Below, in pieces: positions 10,323 to 21,768 of a stretch of 64,000 nucleotides of DNA. Numbering within the stretch: the first letter of the stretch is position 1; every line of letters begins with the position of its first letter. A program made the position numbers and the translations under genes. The DNA comes from Chara braunii (taxonomy: Eukaryota; Streptophyta; Charophyceae; Charales; Characeae). The stretch is from contig BFEA01000181.1 in assembly GCA_003427395.1 (NCBI GenBank), positions 406,731 through 470,730 on the forward strand, given 5' to 3'. A model generated the notes under the pieces. It was not told the DNA's origin and ran no database searches. It saw nothing but the letters and a program-made list of their open reading frames with translations.

Positions 10323-10682
10323 AGGATGAGGGCTGGCAACGGAGGAGGGCGAAAAGGGCTCGGACGAGGCGGTCGTCCTGGGAAGAGGCGTCGTCCTCTG
10401 AGGGGGACTGAGGGTTGGGTCCCTGATCTGGGTCACTCGCAGAACCATCTGAGGCAGTGCCATCATCAACGCTCGACGTATCACGAAGCAGGGCATGCAA
10501 GCGGTGAGAGAGGGATCGTCCAGAGCCTCTACGAGGGCCACGACGGTATGTGGAAGACTGCCGAAATTAATTCCGATCACGACATTGGGAGAAAAGAAGA
10601 TGAAGATTAATCCTTTCGAATTAGATTGAAATTCTGAACGGCAGAATGGACGGCAAGCACAAAGAGGGAAGATACGTGTCAC
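10323..10682 (-). other. Minus-strand frame of unknown function
   Basis: Begins exactly where E1 ends. On the minus strand one frame encodes an acidic Ser/Asp-rich stretch (DDGTASDGSASDPDQGPN) preceded, in another frame, by a basic Arg/Gly segment. I recognise no family. It could be the terminus of a transposase or a host-gene exon, or a chance reading of GC-rich repeat. Confidence 0.25.
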
Positions 10683-12371
10683 ACGTAGTAGAAATTTTGG
10701 ATGATGCAGCCAATTAGGTGGGAGGGTGGAGAAGAGAAGGGGGGTTGGAGAGGAGATAAAAGAAGAGGAAAAAAATTAGATCTTTGAGAGATATCGGCGA
10801 GAGGAAGAGAGGGGATTAGTAAGAGGGAGATAGATTGACGATACCGCGCTCCCGCTCGCCCGGGAGCAATCAAGGTCCTTCCTCCTAGTCGAGGAACGTC
10901 TTCAGTCAACCCCTAAAGGGTCTTCTCGATCGTTCCCCCGGTGGAACGACGAGGTCGCCGGATTGAATGTGCGCAATGAAGGTGACAAGCCGTGACAACT
11001 TGGATGATGATGATGATTGCAATGGGCATGGCAATGAACTCCGCTGCCCAATGGTAGCGACAATCGGCGTCGAGGGACCAGGAAGCGGCGTTGTTGTGGA
11101 CGCCTGGCGTCTGCAAACCAGTTATCCCTGTGTAGTAACTTTTCTGACCCCTCTAGCTTGAAGTCCTGAAACGCCAAAGGATCGGTAGGCCACGCTCTCA
11201 CAGATTGTACTCATAGTGGAAATCAAAATCGAATGAGCTTTGTTGAGCTTATCATAGGGCACATGCGTTACCTTCTGTCAGATGTGCCGCTTCCCGCAAC
11301 TGCCCAGCGTGCACGTGCACATGGGTGTGGAATAAATGAGGGGCGACGTCGCACGCACGTGCGCGCCGGGGGAATAGGGGTCAGGCGGGAGGAAAAGCGC
11401 GGGGGAAGGCAGATCTGGGAAGGAGCGGAGGAGAAAAGCGGAAAGCGAGAGCGGGAGCGAGTTTGGTCGGGATCGGGAGATCGAGGAGATGGGGAAGGCG
11501 AATCGGGGGGGGAAGGGGGGGGGAAGTGCGTGTGTACGTGCACACTAGGATGGGGGCCAAAGGGGGAAAACGGGGCGGGGTAACAGTCGGGCGGGGGGAA
11601 ANGGTCGCGATACGAGGGGGGAGCGGGATCGGCAAAGGGAGCGGGATGGAGGCAGGGGGAGTGGTAAGGTAGTGTTGAGGAAAGTCGCGCGGGGGAGCGA
11701 GGGAGTGGTGACACGCATGCGAGGGAAGGAAATGGGTGATTGGGGGGAGTCGGGAGTGACGGGAGGGTAGCGGGAATGGGCGCACAAGGAAGACCGGTGT
11801 CGGTGCAAATACCCAGACAAGGGTATCCGCCCTGTTTTTTGCAAGCAACAAAAAATAAGTTTAGTTTAAAGTTTGAGTATACCGTGCGAGTCACGGCAGT
11901 GTCCTTTGCTTATGCGGCTGAGTGCGTGGGCACGCGGATTTAAGGCGTGCGTGATTTCTCCCCGGCTGATGGTTGTAAAAGCCGGCGCGGATGCCGGCCG
12001 TCTTGTTTTATTATTATTATTTACTAGCTTTGATTAAACTAGGGTTAAAGGATGTTTTCTTTTGATTGGTATGTTTGATCGGGATGTGCGCACGCTCGGG
12101 CAGAGGGCGGCTTTGACAACGGTGAGACTTATGCATGATACACGGTGTGCGCGGCATCGAAGGCTGGCGGGGCAACGGCCCGATGTTTTTTTTTTTTTTT
12201 TTTTTTACTCAGCCTCCGTGTTCTAATTTTTATTTTTTCTTTGTCTTTGCTGGTGGTCGGTTTTGAGACCGACGGGGCTGGTTCGGTTGGTATACCGCTA
12301 GACTAACGGGAAAATGGCTTGAGTTCGGGTTCCTGCGCATTCGGGACGCTGGCGGAATCTTTTTTTTATCC
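10683..12371. repeat. GC- and purine-rich non-coding repeat region
   Basis: No supported gene. 11340-11720 is strongly G-rich on the plus strand with G runs of 8-10 (11504-11530) and one N at 11602. At 11811-11835 the imperfect palindrome CAAATACCCAGACAAGGGTA and its flanks resemble 49525-49562. A T run occupies about 12187-12206. Confidence 0.5.
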
Positions 12372-12566
12372 GGGCGCAGACCGAGGTGCTTAACGTACAT
12401 GCGAGCCGATGGGTGATTAGCCCACGAGGCGGAAGGAACCTGGGATGCGTGGGCCCTTTGCGGGTATACCGCACACCAGCCGCGAGCCTGCGGTGGGAGG
12501 ATTGAGTGTGAGCACGCCGCTGGATCCCGCAAGGTGGTAAGCTATGCCTTGGTGGGGTTGTGGGGG
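12372..12566 (+). rRNA. Large-subunit rRNA pseudogene, sense block A
   Basis: Degenerate but collinear with the first third of nuclear 26S/28S rRNA. Recognisable blocks are ACATGCGAGCCGATGGGTGA (functional genes: ACATGTGTGCGAGTCAACGGGTGA-type), GGCGGAAGGAA, GAGTGTGAGCACG and GGTGGTAAGCTATGCC. Many substitutions fall at conserved positions, so it is a relic. The block breaks at about 12566 where an inverted rRNA segment starts. Confidence 0.7.
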
Positions 12567-12574
12567 CACTTGCG

Positions 12575-12775
12575 GGAGGCTGCCGCAACGGTGTTTCTCA
12601 CGGAACCTTTCCCCACGTCGGCCTTCAAAATGCTCATTTGAATATTTGTTGCTACCACCAAGATCTGCGTCGGGGCCTGTTGCACTTGAGACCATGGTAC
12701 GGGCCTGCGGCAGGCACGTTCCGCCGACACCGCGACCACTGTCTGTGTGTGAGCTGCCCATAGGAGGCCTGAGAG
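12575..12775 (-). rRNA. Large-subunit rRNA pseudogene, inverted block B
   Basis: On the minus strand this reads GCAGATCTTGGTGGTAG, AACAAATATTCAAATGAG, TTTGAAGGCCGA and GGGGAAAGGTTCC, the highly conserved central region of 26S/28S rRNA, but in opposite orientation to its neighbours. The part at 12590-12680 is clear; extension to 12775 is weaker. Confidence 0.75.
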
Positions 12776-12955
12776 GGTAGTAAGCCCCGCCTGAGCGGAG
12801 CGGATTAGAGAGGCTGCGGTGGAGGCCGCAACGGTACTGATGTATATACCGTTCGTCGGGCTTGGGTATAAGGGCAAAGACTAATCGAACCATCTAGTAG
12901 GTAGTTCCCTCCGGAGTTTCCCGAAGGATAGCTGGAGCTGTCGGGGCCGTTTCTT
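12776..12955 (+). rRNA. Large-subunit rRNA pseudogene, sense block C
   Basis: Resumes sense orientation with GTAGTAAGCCCCGCCTGAGC, GGTGGAGGCCGCAACGGTAC, CTTGGGTATAAGGGCAAAGA, CTAATCGAACCATCTAGTAG, GTTCCCTCCGGAGTTTCCC and GGATAGCTGGAGC. The last blocks are nearly unchanged from functional genes. Its first bases correspond to the same rRNA positions as the end of block A, so that part is present twice, on either side of the inverted block. Confidence 0.85.
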
Positions 12956-13544
12956 TATCCTACCGATCTGCAGTGGCGGGCAGCGTTGGTCTGGCAGCGG
13001 GCGCTAAGTTCGCCCACGGGAAAATACCTTCCGACTGTAGTCAGGAGGCGGAATGCTACGGCAGGGCCGACGGGCTCAAGACGCCTACAAGGGAACATGC
13101 GGGAGCCGCACCCACCGACAAGTGTGATACCTGGTACGACAAGCGGGCGGTACCGGCCAGGTGTCCGCCGGTAGGCATCAGTGCCAGGCTCTTTTGGGTG
13201 GGCCAGTCACTGTGCCCCCCCTCCAGTCCTTTTTCCCTACGAACCCCGGTGGTCTTGGCTTAGTGTCGTCCGAGGGGAGAGACCAACGACATACCGCTGA
13301 GTAACGGGCGGTGGGTCCGGCCAGGCGGCGTTAGGCAGCAGGGGGCTGAGGTAGCACCAGCGGGGCGCAACGCTAAGGCGAAACGAGGCAGAGCTAGCAA
13401 ACGGGCGTTGTCGGGTTGTAGGAGGGAGCCGGCTGAAAGCAAGGGGGAGAGGCAACGGGCAGCAATAGAAGGGAGTCGGGAATGAAAGGGGGAATGAATC
13501 GGGGCGCATTTCCGCGCCTGATTCATTCCGAGAGAGGGACTGCA
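12956..13544. other. GC-rich non-coding stretch after the rRNA fragment
   Basis: Possibly a further degraded continuation of rDNA, but I cannot align it with confidence. No gene is supported. Confidence 0.35.
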
Positions 13545-14660
13545 AAGGAAGGCGGGTTGTGGCAGACGGAACTAGGAGGTGCGAGTAGCTAGGGGAGCTG
13601 GGCAGTTAGTAAGGAAAGGGAATAAAGGGAACGAACCCGGACAAGGGATAGCGCCGGGTGCATGCAAGTAAGAGGTGGGATGGCGGAGAAGGAAAGAAGT
13701 TAGTATGTACTCATATGGAGGGCGATTTCGGCGGGGGAAGATGCTAGACAGGGGTTTATGGCCAGGGCGAACCCAATGAAGGAAGCGAATCGGCAAATGG
13801 CGGAGTGTAGTGGGAGGTAGGAAGAGAATGGGCCGCGTGGAGCTATGGCGGAGCGAGTAGGAGTAGGAGGGAGTATAAAGCGTAGAACCCGCCCGATTCT
13901 CGATGAAAACGGGCGGGGAAAGAGTCAAATCCGGTGATTTGGAGGGCTGCGATGTGAATGACGAAGTTAGTTTCTGCCAAAAGTTAGTAGATATGGAGGG
14001 GTAAAGAAAGAAGGTGCGCGGAATGATGGCGGAGGGCGACGAAGAGGAAGAGTGAAAATGTAATAAGTCGGTCGTTTCTTGACCGTTTTTGAGGAACCAA
14101 GATCCGTCCCGGGGGTTTTAGGCCGAGGCGAACATGATTGTGAAGTTAGATTAGGGAGAAAATTAGTAGGGATGGAATGGAGTAGAGAAAACAGTGCGCG
14201 CGGGCTATGGCGGGAGTGATGAAGGAGTAAAGGGGGAGCCGAGTGTCTCACTCGTTTCTGAACGGAATCGAGCGAGGAAGGGGTCGTTTCGGGGGTTTTG
14301 GTGGATGGCGAGTCCGATGGCGGCGTCCGTTTATGCTCTAGAGCAACGGGTTGGGCGCTACGATCGCGAAAGGCTGCGCGAAGGTGAGAGAGTGAGGATA
14401 TGGCGGGCAAGAAAACCCGTAGTTCGCCTGATTCTTAATGGAATCGAGCGAAACAGGAGTTGATCTGGGGGTTTTCAGGGCGGGCGACCCCGGACCCGGA
14501 GTCAGACTAGTGCGAGGAAGGGTGTAGTAGAAGCTAGGAAGAAAGGTGGTGCGCTAGCTATGGAGAAGGAGAAGGAGGGGACGGGCATTTCTCGCTCGAT
14601 TCCGCGCGAATTTAAGAAGAGAGATGGTGAATAGAGATTCTTGGATGAGGCAAATCAGAT
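13545..14660 (+). repeat. Degenerate subrepeats of about 200-240 bp
   Basis: A composite motif recurs several times: TTAGTAG, then GGTGCGCG, then ATGGCGG, then CGTTTCTTGACCG-like or CGTTTCTGAACGG, then GGGGGTTTT. Clear instances start near 13975, 14170 and 14515, with weaker ones before. A related stretch is at 50860-51130. Many short GAATCG/CGATTC inverted pairs are included. Confidence 0.5.
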
Positions 14661-16520
14661 GGCGGAGTTAGTTCGACAGTAGGACGATTGTGGAGCGAGG
14701 GTGATGAGAAAAGTGCTGCGTGGGAAGAGCAGTGAAAAAGGGGGATGAATCTACCCGGATTTTACTGAGGGATGCATTCCCATTTCACGTATCAAGTGAG
14801 AAGCAGGGAGACAAAAGGGGAGCGATCTAACTTACCTGGTAGTCGGGCTCACGCTAGAGAATTATACTGGCCACCTCGCTACTCGCTTGCTGCATTGGCT
14901 TTGCACCAGACAAGAGTGCTCATCGTAGTGACCGTATCTGCCCTCAGCAATCTTCACATCGTTTACTCGCAGATATAAAGGGAAGGTCTGCAAGAAAAAT
15001 GCTTGGAGAGCTTAAAGAGAGGAACGACGATCGGGGACAAAAAGAAAGGGGAAAAGGTACCTACCGACGCAGTTGCTTACGGCCACTTTCTGCAAAGAGC
15101 AGAACTGAAGATACCTCCCGTATATGTGAAGAACATGCTTGCAGGGTGGAGTGAACCCGACCTTGTACGTCGATGAGTGGCAAGCCGAGCCATATGATCA
15201 TGATCAGGATCATTGTCGGTTGCCCTCCCGGCTATAGCGCTGGCCACGGGCTGTGGAGTAGTCGACGATTTTCGCCATCGTGACTGATAGTAGTGATTGG
15301 CAGAGAACTCGTTCCACGGGAGTTGAAGACCTGAAGCGCTATTACGGTGTCTGAATGGAGGTGTTGTTGGTATGGCCAAACGCAGTTGAAGGAATAACCT
15401 GCAATACGGTCGTAAGCTGGAGCTGCCCAAGAGCCTGCTAGTGTGGTCATAGCAGGTTATGCTCGTGGCTGCCAAGGCCAGCGCTGCTGAGTGCCAGGAC
15501 AAATTGCTGTTGAAATAGCTTCTTATCTACAGTTGTCGATTGTTGGTCCGTTTGACTGGGCACGCTGCTGGTTCGTGTGACTGTGCACAGACCACTACAG
15601 GTTGCTATGCGTCATCACTAAGGAGTCAAAGTACCTACCTAGTGATGCAGGGTGACCGAGGGGCTTGGGAGCTCCCTTGTTGATATGCTGCCCACCCTGC
15701 CGTGCGAAGCAGCACTAAGTATAGTTGTAAAGCTTATCTGCTGATACTAAGTGTTGCCCAGTGCCTTAAATGGAGTGACGAGGAAGCAAGTCTGCAGCGA
15801 GCCTATCGCAGGGATAGCAGATCGGACGAATGGCTAAAGTGCCTTCTTCCATCAGTCTGTGCAACAGCAAGCCAACTGCGAGGATTACATGCTTAGTTGT
15901 TAGTCGGTATACTGCCCCACCAGCCAGGAGAGCAGGAGGGAATAGACTGGTGCCAAAGACAAAATTGCTAAGGCTGCTACGATAGGTTGGGGGCTGACTG
16001 TTGCTGTTGTGCCGTGAAGTTTACTGTCGCGCAGCACTTCCCACTACGATTTGTTGGGTATCGCCACGTACAGTTTTATTGATGCTAGCTGCCGCAGTTG
16101 AACTTGATCGTCGTTGCTGCTGCTAGGGATACCGCGAGTATGACAGCTGTTTAGAGCCGCAGGATTGCAGCTTCACCACAGGAAGCGAAGGTGTAGTGTA
16201 GGGGGAGTGAATGGACTGCAAGGGAAGTAGTGCCGTGAGCTGGAAGGTCGTCAGGAGGGGATGCGTCAACAGTTGACGTTGGTCTGACCAAGCTGTTGCG
16301 TTTTCTTTTTTGGCCACCATTGCGGGGCCCTCAGGCGCATCAAGGAACCAAGGCCCTCTCCCACGAGTCTGAGAGCACCCCCTCTTGGATCTGAGAGTCT
16401 CAACTATCTTTTTTTGCCCTTCTAACTCTCAGTTTAGTCCTTGGTTACGAGGGGAAGGCGGCAGGCGGGATTGCAACCCGTAGGACCGCATCAAGACTCT
16501 GTGGGGAGTCCACCCACCGA
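14661..16520 (+). repeat. Dispersed non-coding repeat X, copy 1
   Basis: The right end is shared with two other places. TTGCGGGGCCCTCAGGCG (16319) and GCAGGCGGGATTGCAACCC (16461) followed by AAGACTCTGTGGGGAGTCCA recur at about 53916-54110 (same strand) and, inverted, at about 44840-45060. Homology breaks at about 16520. No coding frame is conserved among the copies. Confidence 0.65.
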
Positions 16521-16832
16521 TATGATGATGACTCGTCCAAACAGCAACAGCGACCACCAAGATTTAGGGAAGGTACCGATCACACACACATTCGGCATGC
16601 AAACAGGTCTTGGGGGCAGGAGTGCTTCTCTTATATGACGTTCGTCGATGAAGCTCCTCGTACGCTCCACGCTCCAACGTTGCTCCAATCAGGTACGTAA
16701 TCTTCCACTCAAGCCCCTTCTTCTTCGACACTCTTCCCTCCAGACCCACACCACTTTCTCTCTCGTCCTCCAAACTTCTATTCTCGCCGGCCTTATGCTT
16801 GCCAGCAAACTCGAGTGGGTGTAACGAGTACT

Positions 16833-16844
16833 GCTCCGATACCA
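16833..16844 (-). promoter_or_regulatory. Primer binding site of a minus-strand LTR element
   Basis: Reverse complement is TGGTATCGGAGC, one change from the Met-tRNA site, preceded by CTCATTGCAATT as in E1/E2. The matching LTR should therefore occupy 16845 and upward. Confidence 0.65.
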
Positions 16845-17920
16845 AATTGCAATGAGCCTCAGAGCTCATCACACGATGGAGTGCTCAAACCAACATACGT
16901 GCCTTACAAATTCACAGTTTGCATTGTCTCACACATTGCACAAAGAGAAGATGAGTAGTAGACCAGATAGCGCAGCTCAGTTAACATAACCAGAATTTTA
17001 GGAAGAGAATCAAGAGTTTAACAGTCTAGCGCTCAAGCCTTCCTCAAGCATGAAGAGTTTCCGCATGTGCGCTCATCAGCGCCTGTCGTCAACACGAAGT
17101 TCAGCGCTCTACAGATACGCATCCACCAGGGTTCATTCTCTCTCCCTCTTATCTTTCTCTCTCACTTGATGGTTCTGGTCTCCACTCTACACAGTCTTCT
17201 TCTTCTCTACATGCACACTCCCTTCTATTAACACACACATGAGGACCAACTCTGAATATTACTCACTGCTCTACTACTAACCACTAACTACATTGCTTCC
17301 TGGTGCTGGCGCAGCTATGGATGCCTTCTTCTCTGGCAGCGTCTACTTCCTCTCTCAGCGTAGCTTCCACACTAGCGCACAAGTGCACAAACACTTCCAC
17401 ACTCTCGTGCTAATGAACATCTGCCCGAATGGTAGGCTGGCCAGTCCTTTTGTAGTTTTGGAATGCACTTCAACTTGTGCCAGCCTCTGCTTCCTGGGGC
17501 CTAACTGGTCCCGGTACCACATCCCTACGGCCTGTCTGCTTCTGAATGTAAAGTCTGGAACCTTCCCGAATTTCAATGGGTCTGTTGCTGCTTGGACCTT
17601 TGGGTCATGACTTTTCATTTGGGAATATGACTTTTGATTGTGGATAGTGACTCTTGCCTGTGGGTCACGACTTTTGTCTGTGATACTGCCTTTACCGATG
17701 TGACTCTTCAATATGATTTTTCATTAGGAAACGTGACTCCTCTTAATGGCTTTTATTATGAGACGTGACTCGTCCTTGAGATGTAACTTTTTGCTGGGTG
17801 CCTGTCGGGCCAAACTGTTGAGGTACCCGATTGTGACTTTTCTGAGTTTGACAGACTCGGTCTTTTCTTGACCTGGACATCTGACCCTGAGATCCGAATT
17901 TGGGGTCTGAATCGTGGAAG
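16845..17920 (-). repeat. Probable minus-strand LTR with GTGACTTTT-rich tract
   Basis: Placed by the adjacent primer binding site. 17610-17880 has repeated GTGACTTTT-like words at irregular spacing. The far end is not defined and no second LTR was found, so this may be a fragment or solo LTR. Confidence 0.4.
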
Positions 17921-19190
17921 GCCTTTCAGTTGTGTAATGTGGGGACTAACTGTTTGCATAGCCCTTACCATATGCCTTTGAACCATGGCAACTGCATCCG
18001 CCAACCTTGTGGCGTGACATTCATCATATGGACCACACCTCGAGGTGTATGCATGGTTGTCATGGGTCTATCTGATGGGTATACAAGAAACTGGTCATAA
18101 CCAGAATAGAGATCTATAAGTGTTATTATAGATCGTCATGCGCGGGCTTCCGAAAGTGCATCAGCATTCGGCAAGCCCCCTGCGCCTCTTACAGTTACAA
18201 CATTTAAACGCTGTAAATTTTGTAGCCATCGTAAAGTCTCATTTGGTTTGACAAAGCAAAACCAGGGGGATGCATATGGTCCACTTGAGTAATCTGACAC
18301 ATGCGTGCGAATCTTCCCATCGAGGTACTCTACTACCTTTTCTTCATCAACTGGATTGGGGTATTATGCGCCTCGCAAATTCCAAGGTTCGTGCGGTACG
18401 AGATGAATGCTAATCATTGAGATTTTATTAACGTCAAGACGCTCGCGTTCCTCATTATTGAAGTCATATTCAGTATGTCTCCATCTCATGGTCTCCATCA
18501 CTAATTCCTTCTCCTGCGCTGTAAGAAAATCAGGCTCTCCTATAATTAGCGCCTTTTCAATCTCCTCATTGATACGGCACGACCCATTTTTTGCTCTCTC
18601 TCGCATCTGCCATATCAACTCTCGTTCCCGTTAGTAGTAAACTCCCTTCTCCTCGGCTACGAGTACAGGAACTGGGTGGCACTTTTGATATATCCTTTTG
18701 TATCGCCTTCATGAACCTTGCTTGAGCCTATCCCTAAAAACAGGCGAGTCGCACTTTGGGGTTAAGTATCGCCTTCATGAACCTTGCTTGAGCCTATCCC
18801 TAAAAACAGTCGAGTCGCACTTTGGGGTTAAGTTGTTGTTGGTCGTCCTATCCTTTTAGGCAGGTGATGCACCAACTTTGTTTGTCCTTCTCCCATCAAC
18901 TCCATCACCTTTTCCCTTAAGGCTTCCACTGCCTCTGGGTCCGCCATCCCATAGGTAGTCGCAATTTCCATGGCATTACCTATGTTGGCCAAACTTAGTG
19001 ACAGTGCCTCTAGCTGTTTCTCCCCTTCAAACTCTTCTCTCTCGCATCTCTTCCTTTCCTCTTCGGACTCCTCAATTGTAAAAGAGTTTGGGTTGGGCCA
19101 ATTTCTTACACTTTGGGTCCCCTTATTCTTGCATGTGACGACCTCATAGTTGCCACATACTGGGTCACACAATGGTTTTGTTTCGCTACG
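17905..19190 (-). pseudogene. Reverse transcriptase fragment of second gypsy-like lineage
   Basis: Minus strand. 19253-18828 encodes an acidic helical connector (EESEEERKRCEREEF, EALREKVMELMGEG). 18618-18364 gives IPHEPWNLRGA-like sequence (HLVPHEPWNLRGA), then about 18330-18120 reads EYLDGKIRTHVSDYSSGPYA, SPWFCFVKPNETLRWLQ, then LIDLYSGYDQFLVYP and HTPRGVVHMMNVTPQGW: RT motifs up to the substrate-binding region. A frameshift near 18000 leads to VAMVQRHMVRAMQTVSPHIT. The sequence ends just before the expected catalytic Y-x-D-D, so the polymerase centre is absent. Overall wording matches Chara-type polyproteins I know; that link is from memory, not a search. Confidence 0.75.
18701..18832. repeat. 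66-bp tandem duplication
   Basis: Two adjacent copies (18701-18766, 18767-18832) starting TATCGCCTTCATGAACC and differing by one base in ACAGGCGAG/ACAGTCGAG. The near identity suggests a recent event. It lies in the connector of the minus-strand RT fragment. Confidence 0.9.
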
Positions 19191-19520
19191 CTGTCTAGGC
19201 CAGTCAGTCAATCCGCTGGGGGTATACCCCAGTTGTTGTCTGTTTTTTGGCATTCATCATTTTTGCACTTGTTGGAGTACGTGCGGTGTCGAGTTTGTGT
19301 CGGAGCTGCGCTGTCCCTTCCAGCTCCATCTCCACTTCCTCCGTCTACCCCTTTGTCTCCATCCTGTCGGACCGCCATCCCGGCGGGTCCGGCACATTAG
19401 CAAAGGAGTTAGGCTATGGAGTGGTGTTTGCCCTCCATCTATCTTGAACGTAGTATTTGGTCCCCTTTGGCCCGAAGTGCGATGCAGGTTTACGAATTCG
19501 ATTGAAGGCTTGATTCATTG
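19190..19520 (+). repeat. Dispersed LTR-like segments A and B
   Basis: Segment A (about 19190-19400, including CCTGTCGGACCGCCATCCCG) is followed by segment B (about 19398-19520, GCAAAGGAGTTAGGCTATGG). Both recur at 42136-42667 on the minus strand, where A sits beside a primer binding site, but in the order B then A. Confidence 0.65.
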
Positions 19521-19554
19521 GGATTGATCCTATGAAGGATCATTCTTCTGCATC

Positions 19555-21440
19555 TCAACCTAAGGCCTTGCCCATTGTGGGTTTTATGTTTTCTTGGGAA
19601 TTTCACCCAGACTTCTTTCTGAATGACCATTCTTTAAAAAGGCCGAGTACTTTTATTGAATGGGTGGTGGAAAGGTGGTTGGGGCTTGTGTGCATAAGGC
19701 AGGTATGAGTTGCAAAAAAACGGTAAAGTTGACTCCCATAGTGTGTGTGATGTTGTTTTAAACTGTATGATCACAAGTATGGATACCACACTACTTTTTG
19801 TTGTCTGATTAACCCTTTTGTTTTGCATAACTGTGACAGCTAAGAGGAAGTGTGGGTAGCTGAGTTTCATGTCATCGTGATGACACACCCACCCGTCTTT
19901 GCTACGTGAATTAGTTTGGTCGGACGTTGGTCCAGAACCAGAAATCGAGGTCCTTGTCCAGGACATTCCAGGCTCTAACTCAGCACAAAAGGGTTACCCC
20001 TTTACGCTGAGCCTTTGCTCGTTGCCCATCGCGACGCTCTGCCCAAAGGTCAGAACCGTCACGAGGGCCGAATGGCTTATCCTTCAAGGCTTCAACTGTT
20101 CAATATCGTGAAGGAAATAACCCTCACGATACCTCATCTCAAACACTTGAGTGTCGTATGCAACGCTGGTTCCCTCGTAGGGTCGAGAGGTTTTGGGTAA
20201 CGCATGAAGCGTCGCCATGACATCTAATCGCGAGGGTTCGCATAACTGAATTATATGCCTACCGTCGTTTGGGTGTCCTTCTTATACGTCCGAGTACAGA
20301 CTACACTTGAGGGACTCACGCAAAAAAGGTTATGGGACGGACGCTCGCAGAATGAGGCAACACTCAGCTAGGCCTTTCCTTCGAGTGCGACTATCTTAAC
20401 TCACTCACACTAGTGTTTCGGATTGGCCAAGCCTACAAACATTATTTACTTCGTGAGAGCCCGATGGTTTGATTTTTTCCTTGTGTTAGAGTTATTTTGG
20501 TGGAACAATAAGGTTTCAGCGGAAGGGTTAGCATGTTGCTGGTCGTGCGCCAAACAACTCACCACCACTCAAAATTCCCTTCTGCCCTTGACGCCATCTT
20601 ACCCTTCGCCCTTTGGGGTACCGCAAGGTGTAGAGGATGGCAGGGCTCTCAGGCAGCCTTGCGCTCGCTAAAGGCTTACCCCTCTTAGCGCACGCTTCAG
20701 CCAACACCTGAGCAATCGAAGGCTGTCCCATATCTAAAGGACGACCGCGCTTTTATGGGCACCACATAGTACTCCATCGGCGCGACTACTCATGTACTTG
20801 TGCATGGCTGATCATTATGAAGGAGACTCATGAGGTAACATCCTATTTATGGGAAGCCTCGCGTGCGACATCCTTGCATTTCCGATCCGAGAAAAGTTAT
20901 GGGTCAGATAGGAAAAGGGGCTAGGCGCGATATTGCAAGTAAGAACGAAATTTCGTTGGAAAGTGTCTTACATGGTTAGAATGGCCGTCTTAGTCGACCG
21001 GCATAGGGTCGCACTCGAGAGATCAGCACCTCGAGCGACGATTCGCGTGTGGGTTCGATTCGAGCGCTACCGCATGTACCCCCTATGCTACAGCGAACAA
21101 GAAACGCCCTCGACTGGGCCACTTCTGCGATTGCATACGAAAAACTTTCTCATATGGTCCGGTAGCTCGACGGGGATACGCCCACCCAAGGGATGGTGAC
21201 AGCTCCTGTGGGTGGAGGTAAGTTGTACCTCACGTGGCCCTATCCTGTCGTAGGGGTTAGCGACAGGTATGGGTGGTGCACCCGGTCGAAGCAGCAGACG
21301 CTCTACGCGACAAGTTCTACGAAATCCTGTGTGACGCGGCCGGAGGGTCCCCTTGAGGGACCGATGCGCTCGACAAGTGGCGTCGTTGCTGGGGATCTCA
21401 ACTGTCTACCAGGGTCCTTAAGTGAACAAACCCAGGTTAA
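19555..21440 (+). repeat. Dispersed non-coding repeat Y, copy 1
   Basis: Collinear with 56040-57600. Shared blocks include the stretch around ACCCCCTATGCTACAGCGAA (21076) and TATCCTGTCGTAGGGG (21241). No conserved ORF. Gag of the second lineage begins about 330 bp downstream, so Y may be the LTR or leader of that element; this is inference. Confidence 0.65.
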
Positions 21441-21768
21441 GTGCAGGTTGACGATCCAGGCAAAACTACAATTTTTTAAAAAATATTGATTCCGAACAAG
21501 TGCCATGGTGTTGATAATTGTGTATGTGGATGTCTTATTTGATTGTGAAAGTGTGGAAGTTTGATCAAACCTTTGGGCGAATGATAAGATCTAGTCCTCG
21601 GTAGAAAGAATGGATAGGATACTAGTGAGAGAGAGGAGTATGTGATAATAGTTAGATAAAGAAGGGAAGGAACTGTTGGTCATGTCAGAAGTAAAGATTA
21701 CATACAGTTGATGACTTATCAATGGGTTATCCTCTTGTTCCACTCAGGATCAAAAAGGGAGAGTAAAG

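Noticed and set aside
11268-11894. A 208-codon Pro/Ser-rich minus-strand frame
   Set aside because: It is the complement of a G-rich tract; such DNA rarely has stops on that strand, and no domain or codon bias supports a gene.
12283-12345. A tRNA-like fold around GGTTCGGTTGGTATACCG and GAGTTCGGGTTCC
   Set aside because: I could not pair a full acceptor stem or anticodon arm; it lies just upstream of rRNA relic sequence and may be chance.
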